Positions 36,744-45,816 of a stretch of 64,000 nucleotides of DNA are shown here, one piece after another; position 1 is the stretch's first letter, and each line of letters starts with the position of its first letter. The notes beneath the pieces were generated by a model, which was not told the origin of the DNA, made no database searches, and worked only from the letters and a program-made list of their open reading frames with translations. A program made the position numbers and the translations under genes. This stretch comes from Streptomyces sp. DG1A-41 (GTDB lineage Bacteria > Actinomycetota > Actinomycetes > Streptomycetales > Streptomycetaceae), in NCBI RefSeq assembly GCF_037055355.1, contig NZ_CP146350.1:5045001-5109000 (forward strand), given 5' to 3'.

Positions 36744-37920
36744 ACTCGCGATGCGCGCGGAGAAGCTGGACGCCGCCGACGACCTGCGCGGCAAGCGGGA
36801 CGCCTTCGTCCTCGATGACGTTGTCTACCTCGACGGCAACTCGCTCGGCGCGCTGCCGGCCGTCGTCCCCGGGCGGGTCGAGGACGTCGTACGCCGCCAG
36901 TGGGGCGAGCTGCGCATCCGGTCCTGGGAGGAGAGAGGCTGGTGGACGGCGCCCGAGCGGATCGGTGACCGGATCGCCCCGCTGGTCGGGGCGGCCCCCG
37001 GGCAGGTCGTGGTGGGCGACTCGACAAGTGTCAATGTGTTCAAGGCACTTGTGGGGGCGGTGCGGATGGCGGGGGAGGGCCGCGACGAGATCCTCGTCGA
37101 CGCCACGACCTTTCCGACCGACGGGTACATCGCCGAGTCCGCCGCCCGGATGACCGGCTGCACACTGCGGCCGGTGGCACCGGCTCAGGTGCCGGGCGCG
37201 CTGGGCGACCGTACCGCCGCCGTCCTCCTCAACCACGTCGACTACCGCACCGGCCGGCTGCACGACCTGCCGGCGCTGACGGCCGCCGTGCACGGGGCGG
37301 GCGCGTACGTCGTCTGGGACCTGTGCCACAGCGCGGGCGCGCTGCCGGTGGGGCTGGACGAGCACGGCGTGGATCTCGCGGTCGGCTGCACCTACAAGTA
37401 CCTGAACGGCGGGCCGGGTTCACCGGCGTACCTGTACGTGCGCCGGGAGCTTCAGGACCGCTTCGACTCCCCGTTGCCCGGCTGGAACTCCCACGCCGAG
37501 CCGTTCGGGATGCGGAGCGGGTACGAGCCGGCCCCCGGCGCCCTGCGCGGCCGGGTCGGCACGCCGGACATCCTCTCCATGCTCGCCCTGGAGGCGGCCC
37601 TGGAGGTGTGGGACGGGGTGCGGGTCGAGGCGGTGCGGTCCAAGTCGCTCGCGCTGACGGACTTCTTCCTGGAGTGCGTGGCGGAGTACGTGCCCGAGGG
37701 CCGGGTCGAGTGCCTGACGCCGGTGCCGCACGCGGAGCGGGGCAGCCAGGTCGCCCTGCGCTGCGACGGGGCCGGTGACGTGATGAAACGGCTCATCGAG
37801 CGGGGTGTGGTCGGCGACTTCCGGGCGCCGGACGTGCTGCGCTTCGGCTTCACACCGCTGTACGTGGGCTTCGCCGACGTGGAGCGGGCGGCGCGGGTGC
37901 TGGCTCAGACGCTGGGGTGA
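36736..37920 (+). CDS. kynU: Kynureninase
   Basis: 394 residues. A PLP enzyme splitting L-kynurenine into anthranilate and alanine. DDVVYLDGNSLGALPAVVPG, VGDSTSVNVFKALVGAVRMA, ILVDATTFPTDGYIAESAAR, YVVWDLCHSAGALPVGLDEH (Asp binding PLP) and the PLP lysine in GCTYKYLNGGPGSPAYLYV (Lys 221) are visible, as is RVGTPDILSMLALEAALEVW. Start ATG 36736 lies inside the end of kynA. A hairpin ends the unit 18 bp downstream. The formamidase-like gene follows behind its own small gap. Confidence 0.96.
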   Translation: MSELAMRAEKLDAADDLRGKRDAFVLDDVVYLDGNSLGALPAVVPGRVEDVVRRQWGELRIRSWEERGWWTAPERIGDRIAPLVGAAPGQVVVGDSTSVNVFKALVGAVRMAGEGRDEILVDATTFPTDGYIAESAARMTGCTLRPVAPAQVPGALGDRTAAVLLNHVDYRTGRLHDLPALTAAVHGAGAYVVWDLCHSAGALPVGLDEHGVDLAVGCTYKYLNGGPGSPAYLYVRRELQDRFDSPLPGWNSHAEPFGMRSGYEPAPGALRGRVGTPDILSMLALEAALEVWDGVRVEAVRSKSLALTDFFLECVAEYVPEGRVECLTPVPHAERGSQVALRCDGAGDVMKRLIERGVVGDFRAPDVLRFGFTPLYVGFADVERAARVLAQTLG

Positions 37921-37937
37921 GCTCCCCGTGACGAATG

Positions 37938-37969
37938 CGAACGGCCTCTGCCGCCGCGGGGGCCGTTCG
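37938..37969 (+). terminator. Hairpin after kynU
   Basis: CGAACGGCC (37938-37946) and GGCCGTTCG (37961-37969), perfect 9-bp arms with a 14-nt loop. It may end or attenuate transcription before the formamidase gene. Confidence 0.65.
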
Positions 37970-38087
37970 GTCTTCACCCAGCGTGACATCCCCGTGTCCG
38001 CCCACGTCACCTGCCTGATACCGTCCCGGCCAACGGCCGGATCCCACCTGGTCCGCCATCTACGTTTGATCGCTGAGAGGTTGGAGC

Positions 38088-38954
38088 ATGACGGACGACG
38101 TCGCAGCAGCACGGGCCGCCGCCGAGGAGAAGTCGGCGCTCTCCCACGCGCCCGTCGACCCCGACGTGACCGCTGCCTACGGTGACCATCCCGACCAGGT
38201 GATCGACTTCTACGCCCCGCGCACCGAGGGCGGCCCGGGCGGGCCCGCCCCGGTCGTCCTGGTGCTGCACGGCGGTGCCTGGCGGGCCCCGTACGACCGG
38301 CGTCACATCAGCCCGTTCGCTGAGTTCCTCGCCCGTCGCGGGTTCGCCGTGGCCAGTGCCGAGTACCGGCGCGGCGGTGACGACGACGCCGTCGCGGGCC
38401 GCTGGCCCGACACCTTCGACGACGTCGCGGCCGCGCTGGACGCCCTCCCGGCGCTCGTCCGGGAGCTGCTGCCGCAGGCCGATCCGCGCCGTACGGTCCT
38501 CACCGGGCACTCGGCGGGCGGGCACCTCGCCCTGTGGGCCGCGGCCCGGCACGTCCTGCCGGACGGCTCGCCCTGGCGCGCCGACAGCCCGCCGGCCCTG
38601 CGCGGCGTGGTCGCCCTCGCCCCGATCGCGGACCTCGCGGTCGCCGACAAGCTGGACGTGTGCGGCGGTGCCGTACGTCAACTCCTGGGCGGGGACGAGC
38701 GCTTCGCCGAGCGGCAGCCGTACGCGGACCCGGCGCTGCTGTTGCCCACCGGCATCGCCACCACTCTCGTCCAGGGCCGCACGGACCTCGACGTGCCGCA
38801 GGTGGTCGCCGAGTCGTACGCGGACGCGGCGGCGAAGGCCGGGGAGATGGTGGGAGTGACGCTGCTGGAGGACGTGGGGCACTTCCCGCTCATCGATCCG
38901 GCGGCGGACGCGTGCGCGGTGGTCGTGGAGGAGATCGCGCAACTGGCCTGGTGA
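38088..38954 (+). CDS. Alpha/beta hydrolase, probable kynurenine formamidase
   Basis: 288 residues. Alpha/beta-hydrolase of the hormone-sensitive-lipase/arylformamidase type: oxyanion motif HGGAW at 61-65, nucleophile elbow GHSAGGH (Ser 142), GRTDLDVPQVVAESYADAAA (acid region) and a C-terminal catalytic His in LLEDVGHFPLIDP. It probably hydrolyses N-formylkynurenine to kynurenine, completing the steps between the TDO and kynureninase just upstream. This is inferred from motifs plus context, since the fold alone is promiscuous. It differs from the metal-dependent KynB family. ATG 38088 has a GGAG directly before it. Confidence 0.82.
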   Translation: MTDDVAAARAAAEEKSALSHAPVDPDVTAAYGDHPDQVIDFYAPRTEGGPGGPAPVVLVLHGGAWRAPYDRRHISPFAEFLARRGFAVASAEYRRGGDDDAVAGRWPDTFDDVAAALDALPALVRELLPQADPRRTVLTGHSAGGHLALWAAARHVLPDGSPWRADSPPALRGVVALAPIADLAVADKLDVCGGAVRQLLGGDERFAERQPYADPALLLPTGIATTLVQGRTDLDVPQVVAESYADAAAKAGEMVGVTLLEDVGHFPLIDPAADACAVVVEEIAQLAW

Positions 38955-38992
38955 GCGGGCTTTCTTGGCCTGGTGAGCGGCCTTTGTGGGGT

Positions 38993-39036
38993 GCCTGAGC
39001 GGCTCTCCTGCGGTGTCTGAGCGGCTCTCCTGCGGT
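38993..39036. repeat. 22-bp tandem duplication downstream of hydrolase gene
   Basis: GCCTGAGCGGCTCTCCTGCG plus GT at 38993-39014 is repeated at 39015-39036 with one change. Related GGTGAGCGG-CTT blocks precede and a degenerate third unit follows. A simple intergenic slippage array. Confidence 0.65.
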
Positions 39037-39217
39037 GCCTGGCGGCCCTCCTCGGATGCCCGTAGGAGCGGTCCCCGGCCATCCCGTAGGTCATACCCGT
39101 AGTACCTGAGAGCCAGGCCGCAGGTGAGCTCCGCGGTGTGACGCGGACGACGAGTCCCGCTCCGTAACTTCCCTTCCACGCGGACCCGATGGCCGGGTGC
39201 GCTGGAGGGGGACGACC

Positions 39218-40219
39218 ATGGGGCCCGCAGCGAAGTACCGCCGTGGCGACGGCGGTCGGCGCCGCGGCGGCCGATGGCGTCGCGCCGCGCTCGCCGCCCT
39301 CATCGCCGGTGCGGTGGTGTTCCCCCTCTCCGCGGCGGGGCGCCCGGAGATCCCCGCGCCGGCACCCGCCTCCCTCGCTCCGCTCAGCGCGTCGACGCTC
39401 GACGAGGCGTACGCGGCCAACCGTGCCAACGCCGCCGAAGCGGCCCGGACGGCCGCCGCCCACCAGGACCGGGACCGTGCCGCGACGGACCGTGCCCTGG
39501 CCGCCCCGGCCCGGCATCTCCTCCGGTTCGACGGCCGTGGCTCGGGCCGGGTGACGGAGGTCCTGGGCGACCTAGCCCGCGCCGACCGCATCGCCGTCCT
39601 GGTCCCCGGCTCCGACACCGGCCTGGACACCTACGGCCGGTTCCACGCGGCCGCCGCCGCGCTGTACGGGCGGCTCGTCCGCCAGGCCCCCGCGGGCACG
39701 CGCACGGCGGTCGTGGCCTGGCTGGGCTACGAGACGCCGGGCACGGTCAGCGCGACGGTCACGACGACCGGCCGGGCGGAGCAGGCGGCCCCGCACCTGC
39801 GCGCGCTCGTCACCGACCTGCGATCCATAGCGGGCGGCGGACCGCGCATCTCGCTGCTGTGCCACTCCTACGGCTCGGTCGTCTGCGGCCGTGCCGCCGC
39901 CGGGCTCGCCGTCGACGACATCGCGCTGGTCGGCAGCCCCGGCACGGGCGCGGACTCCGTGGCCGCCCTGCACACCCGCGCCCGCGTCTGGGCGGCCCGC
40001 GGTGACGACGACTGGGTGGAGGACGTCCCGCACGTCAGCGCGGACCTGTTCGGCACCACCGTCGGCTTCGGCACCGACCCCGTCTCCCCGGCCTTCGGCG
40101 CCCGGGTCTTCGCGGCCGGCGACGGCGGCCACAGCGACTACTTCAGCCCCGGCTCGACCTCCCTGACCAACCTGACCCGGATCGTCCTGGGCGAGACCAA
40201 GGCGGTGACTCATGACTGA
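39218..40219 (+). CDS. DUF1023 alpha/beta hydrolase, secreted or anchored
   Basis: 333 residues. A basic N-terminus and a hydrophobic segment (ALAALIAGAVVFPLSAAG, about 24-41) act as signal or anchor. From about residue 105 comes an alpha/beta-hydrolase of the DUF1023 type: RIAVLVPGSDTGLDTYGRFH, VVAWLGYETPGTVSATVTTT, nucleophile elbow LLCHSYGSVVCGRAA, LVGSPGTGADSVAALHTRAR and a late GGHSDYF with the catalytic His. An esterase or amidase of unknown substrate acting outside the membrane. ATG 39218 has GGAGGGG upstream. Its stop overlaps the acyltransferase by 8 bp. Confidence 0.87.
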   Translation: MGPAAKYRRGDGGRRRGGRWRRAALAALIAGAVVFPLSAAGRPEIPAPAPASLAPLSASTLDEAYAANRANAAEAARTAAAHQDRDRAATDRALAAPARHLLRFDGRGSGRVTEVLGDLARADRIAVLVPGSDTGLDTYGRFHAAAAALYGRLVRQAPAGTRTAVVAWLGYETPGTVSATVTTTGRAEQAAPHLRALVTDLRSIAGGGPRISLLCHSYGSVVCGRAAAGLAVDDIALVGSPGTGADSVAALHTRARVWAARGDDDWVEDVPHVSADLFGTTVGFGTDPVSPAFGARVFAAGDGGHSDYFSPGSTSLTNLTRIVLGETKAVTHD

Positions 40220-41453
40220 CGTCGGAGCACGAGTGACTGACGTCGGAGAACCCGGAGTACGAGGTGTCCGGCATGCGGTGCGCCGTGGCGCCGAACGCGT
40301 CGGTGCGGCCACCCCGGCCGACCGCGACCGGGCCGTGGACGCCCTGCGCGCCGCCGCGGTCCTCGGCGTCGTCCTCGGGCACTGGCTGGTCACGGCCCTG
40401 GTCGCCGACGGCCGCGCCCTGCGCACGGCGAGCCCGCTCCAGCACATGCCCTGGCTGACGCCCGTCTCCTGGCTGTTCCAGACCCTTGCCGTGTTCTTCC
40501 TGGTCGGCGGCCATGTGGCGACGCGCGGCCTGGCCTCGGCCCGGGCCCGGGGCATCCCGTACCACCGCTGGCTGACGGCCCGGCTGACCCGGCTGTTCAC
40601 ACCGGTCGCCGCCGTCCTCGGCCTGTGGACGGTCGCCGTGCTCGCCCTGCTGCTGTCGGGCGCCGAGTTCGGGACGATACGGACGCTGGTGAAACTGGCC
40701 CTGTCCCCGCTGTGGTTCCTCGTGGTGTTCGCGGCCCTGACGGCGGCGACCCCGCTGCTGACCCGGCTCCACCCGCTCTGGCCGCTAACCGTCGTGCTGC
40801 ACGTGGACCTGTTGCGCTTCGGCCTCGGCGGCCCCTCCTGGCTGGGCTGGGTGAACGTGGCGGCGGGCTGGCTGGTGCCCTACACGCTGGGCGCGGCCTG
40901 GACCCGGGGCGAGCTGGAGCGCCGCCGCGCGGGCTGGGTCCTGCTCGCCGGCGGTGCGGCGGCGACCGCGGGGCTCGTCGCGTGGGCGGGCTATCCGGCG
41001 TCGATGGTCGGTGTCCCGGGGGAAGGCATGTCCAACCTGGACCCGCCGACGCTGGCCGTCGTCACCTTCGGGCTGGCCCAGTGCGGTCTCGCCCTGCTGC
41101 TGCGCGAGCGGCTGCGGCGGGCGATGCGCCGGCCCGTGGCGTGGGCGGCGGTGGCCCTCGTCAACCTCTCCGCGATGACCGTCTTCCTGTGGCACCAGAC
41201 GGCCCTGATGGCCACGACGGCCACCGGCCTCCTCGTGGGCCGGCTCCCCGGCCTGCACACGCTGCCCGACAGTCTCGGCTGGGTCGGGGCCCGGCTGCTC
41301 TGGCTGCCCGTGTTCGCCCTGGCCCTCGCCGCCTGCTGGGCCGCCTTCCGGTTCTTCGGGCAGGGCGCGGGCGGCCGGGGCCGCAGGTCGCGGGTGGTGC
41401 GAGCGCACCATCCGTCCGACCGTGGGACAGCGGCGAAGGCACCTCATGTCTAG
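40212..41453 (+). CDS. Acyltransferase 3 family membrane protein
   Basis: 413 residues with about ten membrane helices. DRDRAVDALRAAAVLGVVLG and HWLVTALVADG carry the R-x10-H pattern of acyltransferase-3 (OafA/NolL-like) proteins. LFQTLAVFFLVGGHVATRGL and YHRWLTARLTRLFTPVAAVL follow. These enzymes O-acylate sugars or lipids at the membrane. The substrate is unknown. ATG 40212 overlaps the end of the DUF1023 gene, so an esterase-like and an acyl-transferring protein are made together. The C-terminus overlaps the start of the first histidine kinase. A Pro-less basic tail follows the last helix. Confidence 0.85.
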   Translation: MTDVGARVTDVGEPGVRGVRHAVRRGAERVGAATPADRDRAVDALRAAAVLGVVLGHWLVTALVADGRALRTASPLQHMPWLTPVSWLFQTLAVFFLVGGHVATRGLASARARGIPYHRWLTARLTRLFTPVAAVLGLWTVAVLALLLSGAEFGTIRTLVKLALSPLWFLVVFAALTAATPLLTRLHPLWPLTVVLHVDLLRFGLGGPSWLGWVNVAAGWLVPYTLGAAWTRGELERRRAGWVLLAGGAAATAGLVAWAGYPASMVGVPGEGMSNLDPPTLAVVTFGLAQCGLALLLRERLRRAMRRPVAWAAVALVNLSAMTVFLWHQTALMATTATGLLVGRLPGLHTLPDSLGWVGARLLWLPVFALALAACWAAFRFFGQGAGGRGRRSRVVRAHHPSDRGTAAKAPHV

Positions 41454-42834
41454 GCTGGGGCGCGTGACGGACACGGGGGTGGGCCGCGCGCTGCGGGCGC
41501 GCGTCGGGGGCTGGCTGCGGGTGCTGCGCGAGGACCTGTGGACCTTCCGGGCGGATCCGCTGCCGCCCCTCCTGTGGTTGCGCTGGTTTCCGCACGGCTT
41601 GTTGTGCCTGGTTGCGTTCGGGGTCACCTTCGGCGCGGTGGCGCAGCTCGTTGACAACGGAGGGGTGGGCCCGCAGATCGCCTTCCTGCTCGGGCTGGCG
41701 CAGGGCGCTGCCGTGCTGCTCGCGCTGTGGCGGCCCATCCCGGCGTGGTGGCTTTCGACGGTGGCCATGGTGCTGGGCGCCATCGAGGTGCGCCGCCAGC
41801 TGCTGGCAGGCGGCGCGCACGACTTCACCTGGCCCTGGACGTCGGCGGGGATCATCGGACACCTGGCGGTGCTGCTGCTGCTCGCCCTGCGCGTGCGTAC
41901 CCGGGTGTCCGCCGAGGCGCTCGCGCTGACCGTGCTCCTCACCTACGTCGTCCAGGGACTGCTGGGCGCGGCCGACTATCAGCCCACCGGGGTCCTAGCG
42001 GTCACCCTGTTCGCCGTCGTCGTGGTCCTCGGCACCGCCCTGCGCGGCCGTCGCGAGGCCCGCGCCGAACTCTTCGAGCAGACCACGCTCACCGCCGAGG
42101 AGCGCACCCGGCGCACCCTGCTGGAGGAGCGCAGCCGCATCGCGCGCGAGCTGCACGACGTGGTGGCCCACCACATGTCGGTCATCTCCATCCAGGCGCA
42201 GGTCGCCCCGCACCTCGTCGAGAACCCGCCCGACGAACTCAAGGAGAACCTCGCGGGCATCCGGCAGAACGCGCTGGAGGCGCTGACCGAGCTGCGCCGG
42301 GTGCTGGGCGTGCTGCGCTCGGAGCACCCCGGGCCGGGGGAGCCCCCCGGCCCGGGTGGCGACACCGCCGGCCACGCCCCCCAGCCCACCCTCGACCGGC
42401 TCGACGCGCTGGTGGAGAACACCCGGGCCGCCGGCCGCGAGGTCATCACCGAGATCAACGGCGAGCGGCGGCCGTTGCCGCCCGGCGTGGAGCTGTCGGC
42501 GTACCGGATCGTGCAGGAGGCGTTGAGCAACGTCCTGCGGCACGCGCCCGGCGCGAGAGCCACGGTCCGTCTCACGTATCAGCCGGACGGGCTGGAGGTG
42601 GAGGTCGTCAACGGCCGGCCGACCGGGCCCGCGCCGCCGTCGACGGGAGCGGGGCACGGACTGCTCGGCATGCGCGAGCGGGTCGCGATGCTCGGCGGCA
42701 CCATGACGGCGCACCCGTGGCACTGGGACGGCTTCAAGGTCACCGCGTTCCTCCCGGACACCCCGCCCGCCGACACCCCGGGCACCGCCCGTTCCACCGA
42801 CCACACCACCGATCCCCGGGGAGGGACCCCATGA
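41446..42834 (+). CDS. NarL-type sensor histidine kinase (pair A)
   Basis: 462 residues from ATG 41446. GTG 41464 with GGGG upstream is an alternative. Five or six N-terminal membrane helices (WFPHGLLCLVAFGVTFGAVA, IAFLLGLAQGAAVLLALWRP, AGIIGHLAVLLLLALRVRTR, VLAVTLFAVVVVLGTALRGR) precede a HisKA_3 dimerisation domain with the phospho-acceptor in IARELHDVVAHHMSV (His 237) and an HATPase domain with YRIVQEALSNVLRHAPGARA and TGAGHGLLGMRERVAMLGGT. No extracellular domain is evident, so the signal is probably sensed in or at the membrane. It overlaps its response regulator gene (ATGA). Confidence 0.9.
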   Translation: MSRLGRVTDTGVGRALRARVGGWLRVLREDLWTFRADPLPPLLWLRWFPHGLLCLVAFGVTFGAVAQLVDNGGVGPQIAFLLGLAQGAAVLLALWRPIPAWWLSTVAMVLGAIEVRRQLLAGGAHDFTWPWTSAGIIGHLAVLLLLALRVRTRVSAEALALTVLLTYVVQGLLGAADYQPTGVLAVTLFAVVVVLGTALRGRREARAELFEQTTLTAEERTRRTLLEERSRIARELHDVVAHHMSVISIQAQVAPHLVENPPDELKENLAGIRQNALEALTELRRVLGVLRSEHPGPGEPPGPGGDTAGHAPQPTLDRLDALVENTRAAGREVITEINGERRPLPPGVELSAYRIVQEALSNVLRHAPGARATVRLTYQPDGLEVEVVNGRPTGPAPPSTGAGHGLLGMRERVAMLGGTMTAHPWHWDGFKVTAFLPDTPPADTPGTARSTDHTTDPRGGTP

Positions 42835-43514
42835 CGAGCAGCTCCGGCCGACCCATCCGGGTCCTCATCGTCGACGACCAGGCGATGGTCCGGCAGGGTT
42901 TCACCGTGCTGCTCGGCACCCAGCCCGACATAGAGGTCGTCGGCGAGGCGAAGGACGGGGAGGGCGGCATCGCGAAGGCCGCCGAGACCGCCCCGGACGT
43001 CGTCCTCATGGACATCCGGATGCCCGGCATCGGCGGCATCGAGGCCACCGAGCGCATCACCACCGCGACCCCGGACATCAAGGTGCTGGTGCTCACCACC
43101 TTCGACCTCGACGAGTACGTGTACGACGCGCTGCGCGCCGGAGCCTCCGGGTTCCTGCTGAAGGACGCGTCGTCGGAGCAGCTCGCCGAGGCGGTCCGGG
43201 TGATCGCGGCCGGCGACGCGCTGCTCGCCCCGGGCATCACCCGCAAGTTGATCGCCGAGTTCTCCCGGCTGGACGGCCGACCCCGCGCCCCGCTCAAGGA
43301 GCGGATCGGTGACTTGACCGAGCGGGAGACGGAGGTGCTCGCCCTGATCGCGCAGGGCCTGTCGAACGCGGAGATCTCCAAGCTGCTGTTCGTCGCCGAG
43401 CAGACGGTGAAGACCCATGTGGGCCGGATCCTGGTGAAGCTGGGCCTGAGGGACCGGACGCAGGCGGCGGTGTTCGCGTACGAGTCGGGGCTGGTCCGGC
43501 CGTCGGGGTACTGA
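42831..43514 (+). CDS. NarL/FixJ response regulator (pair A)
   Basis: 227 residues. Receiver domain (RVLIVDDQAMVRQGFTVLLG; phospho-acceptor Asp 61 in VVLMDIRMPG; VLVLTTFDLDEYVYDALRAG; switch Lys in GFLLKDASSEQLAEAVRVI). C-terminal LuxR HTH (LTERETEVLALIAQGLSNAE, LFVAEQTVKTHVGRILVKLG). ATG 42831 overlaps the kinase stop by 4 bp and has GGGGAGGG upstream. Paired with the kinase just before it. Very similar to the regulator of pair B. Confidence 0.95.
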   Translation: MTSSSGRPIRVLIVDDQAMVRQGFTVLLGTQPDIEVVGEAKDGEGGIAKAAETAPDVVLMDIRMPGIGGIEATERITTATPDIKVLVLTTFDLDEYVYDALRAGASGFLLKDASSEQLAEAVRVIAAGDALLAPGITRKLIAEFSRLDGRPRAPLKERIGDLTERETEVLALIAQGLSNAEISKLLFVAEQTVKTHVGRILVKLGLRDRTQAAVFAYESGLVRPSGY

Positions 43515-43631
43515 GGCGTGCCCGTGGCCTCGTCGTACGTGCCCATGGCCCTCGTAGTACCTGAGAGGGACGCTGTGGAACCCCTCTCACTGGGGACGAC
43601 CGGGAAGTGCGGGCGCTTTACCGTTCTGTAC

Positions 43632-44969
43632 GTGACCGAGACGACTCACGTGCAGAGCACGCCGCCGGTGGACGGGGCCAGGACGCGCAGTCCCGAGTAC
43701 CGGGTGGCCGTGGACTCCCTGCGCGGGCTGCGGCAGGACCTCATCCACGACGCCTTCGCCTACCGGCCGCTGCCGCGCAGGAGCACGGACGGGCGGATCG
43801 TCCGGCAGCTGCCCGGACGCCTGCGGGAGTACGCGACCTGGACGCCGCACGCCCTGATAGCCATGGCGGCCCTGTTCACCTTGACCCTCACCAGCGCAGA
43901 CACCGACGGCGAGGTGCTGCTGGTCGCGCCGTTGACCGTGCTCCCGGTCCTGCTGACCATGATCCGGCCGGTCGGAGCGTTCTGGGCGTCCATGGCGTTC
44001 ACTCCGCTGGCCGCCCTGCTCGGCAGCAATGGCGAATGGCCGTGGTCCCCCGGCAGCTTCGCCTGCCATCTGACCGTGCTGACCGTCGTGGCCATACGCA
44101 CCAGGCCGCGCGCGGCCGGGTGGATGTGGGCGCTGACGGCGCTGTACGCGCTCCTCGCGGACACCGGCATCGGCCCGACCCACCTCTACAGCACCAACTC
44201 CGGCCCCATGCTGGTCTTCTCGGCCATGATCCTGCTCTGCGTCACCGTCTGGCACGTCCGCCGCCACGCGGAGCAGGAGGTCACCGCCCAGCAGACGGTC
44301 ACCGCGCACGAGCGCTCCCGCCGCACCCTGCTGGAGGAGCGCACGACGATCGCCCGCGAGCTGCACGACGTGGTCGCCCACCACATGTCGGTGGTCGCCA
44401 TCCAGGCGGAGGCCGCGCCCTACCGGGTGGAGAACCCGCCGCCGGAGCTGGAGAAGGCCTTCGCCACCATCCGGGAGAACGCGGTGGCGGCCCTGACCGA
44501 GCTGCGCCGCGTCCTGGGCGTCGTCCGCGCCGAGGACTACGAGGCCCCGGACGCCCCGCAGCCCACGCTCGCCGACCTGGAAGGGCTGCTGGCCAATGTC
44601 CGGGAGGCCGGACTGGGTGTCGAGAAGGTGGCGACCGGCGCGGTGCGCGAGCTGCCGCAGGGCGTGGAGCTGTCGGCGTACCGGATCGTGCAGGAGGCCC
44701 TGAGCAACACCCTGCGGCACGCGCCGGGTGCGAGCGCCCGCGTCGAGATCGGGTACGTTCTCGGCGGCCTGGGCCTGCGCATAGTCAACGGCCCGCCGCC
44801 GAACCCCGGCCTGATCAAGCCCTCGCCGGGCGCCGGGCACGGCATCACGGGCATGCGGGAGCGCGTGACGATGCTGAACGGCGAGATGACGGCGGGCCGG
44901 ACGGACGACGGAGGTTACGAGGTGACGGTGTTCCTGCCGGTCAGCCTGCCGGACGAGGATGACGCATGA
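43632..44969 (+). CDS. NarL-type sensor histidine kinase (pair B)
   Basis: 445 residues from GTG 43632. A longer frame to 43518 lacks support. The cytoplasmic start is followed by paired helices (WTPHALIAMAALFTLTLTSA, LLVAPLTVLPVLLTMIRPVG, AFWASMAFTPLAALLGSNGE, MLVFSAMILLCVTVWHVRRH). HisKA_3 has IARELHDVVAHHMSV (His 245). HATPase has YRIVQEALSNTLRHAPGASA and GAGHGITGMRERVTMLNGEM. It is a paralogue of pair A's kinase: the catalytic halves are alike while the membrane halves differ, which suggests different inputs. It overlaps its response regulator by 4 bp. Confidence 0.9.
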   Translation: MTETTHVQSTPPVDGARTRSPEYRVAVDSLRGLRQDLIHDAFAYRPLPRRSTDGRIVRQLPGRLREYATWTPHALIAMAALFTLTLTSADTDGEVLLVAPLTVLPVLLTMIRPVGAFWASMAFTPLAALLGSNGEWPWSPGSFACHLTVLTVVAIRTRPRAAGWMWALTALYALLADTGIGPTHLYSTNSGPMLVFSAMILLCVTVWHVRRHAEQEVTAQQTVTAHERSRRTLLEERTTIARELHDVVAHHMSVVAIQAEAAPYRVENPPPELEKAFATIRENAVAALTELRRVLGVVRAEDYEAPDAPQPTLADLEGLLANVREAGLGVEKVATGAVRELPQGVELSAYRIVQEALSNTLRHAPGASARVEIGYVLGGLGLRIVNGPPPNPGLIKPSPGAGHGITGMRERVTMLNGEMTAGRTDDGGYEVTVFLPVSLPDEDDA

Positions 44970-45631
44970 CCATTCGCGTGCTGATCGCGGACGACCAGAT
45001 GATGGTGCGCGAGGGCTTCTCGGTCCTGCTGAACGCGATGCCGGACATCGAGGTCGTCGGCGAGGCGGTGAACGGCCGGGATGCCGTCGCGAAGGTCCGC
45101 GAACTCGCCCCGGACGTCGTGCTGATGGACATCCGCATGCCCGAGCTGAACGGCATCGAGGCGACCCGTGAGATCGTCGCCGCCGACGGCGCGGCGAAGG
45201 TGCTGGTGCTCACCACCTTCGACCTCGACGAGTACGTCTACCAGGCGCTGCGCGCGGGAGCCTCCGGGTTCCTCCTCAAGGACGCCTCGGCCCGCCAGCT
45301 CGCCGACGGGGTGCGGGTCGTGGCCGCCGGTGAGGCTCTCCTGGCCCCCTCGGTGACCAGGCGGCTGATCACGGAGTTCTCCAGGCTCGCCGAGACGCCG
45401 CGCCTCATGCCCTCCGCGCAGGCGGCGTACGGCGACCTCACCGACCGGGAGACGGAGGTGCTGGTCCTCATCGCGCAGGGCCTGTCGAACGCGGAGATCG
45501 CCGAGCGGCTGGTGGTCGCCGAGTCGACGATCAAGACGCATGTCAGCCGGGTCCTGGTGAAGCTGGGGCTCAGGGACCGGACACAGGCGGCGGTGTTCGC
45601 GTACGAGGCGCGGCTGGTGACGCCGGGGTGA
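44966..45631 (+). CDS. NarL/FixJ response regulator (pair B)
   Basis: 221 residues. Receiver RVLIADDQMMVREGFSVLLN, Asp 55 in VVLMDIRMPELNGIEATREI, switch region VLVLTTFDLDEYVYQALRAG and GFLLKDASARQLADGVRVV. HTH LTDRETEVLVLIAQGLSNAE with LVVAESTIKTHVSRVLVKLG. The HTH recognition segments of pairs A and B differ at only a few positions, so they may bind overlapping targets. ATG 44966 overlaps the kinase stop (ATGA). Confidence 0.95.
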   Translation: MTIRVLIADDQMMVREGFSVLLNAMPDIEVVGEAVNGRDAVAKVRELAPDVVLMDIRMPELNGIEATREIVAADGAAKVLVLTTFDLDEYVYQALRAGASGFLLKDASARQLADGVRVVAAGEALLAPSVTRRLITEFSRLAETPRLMPSAQAAYGDLTDRETEVLVLIAQGLSNAEIAERLVVAESTIKTHVSRVLVKLGLRDRTQAAVFAYEARLVTPG

Positions 45632-45816
45632 ACGCCCAGGGACAGCGGCGAGGCAGGAAGACGGAGAACGCCTTGGTGTGATCGGACTTCCGCGCACCAC
45701 AGCCTCACCAGCACCACCAGTCACACCCGTCTGGCGCCACCTCGCCCGCGGAACGGACGAGGAGCAAGCTGGAAGAAGGGGAGTGATTTTCCGCGAGACA
45801 GGCGGAAGGAAACGAG

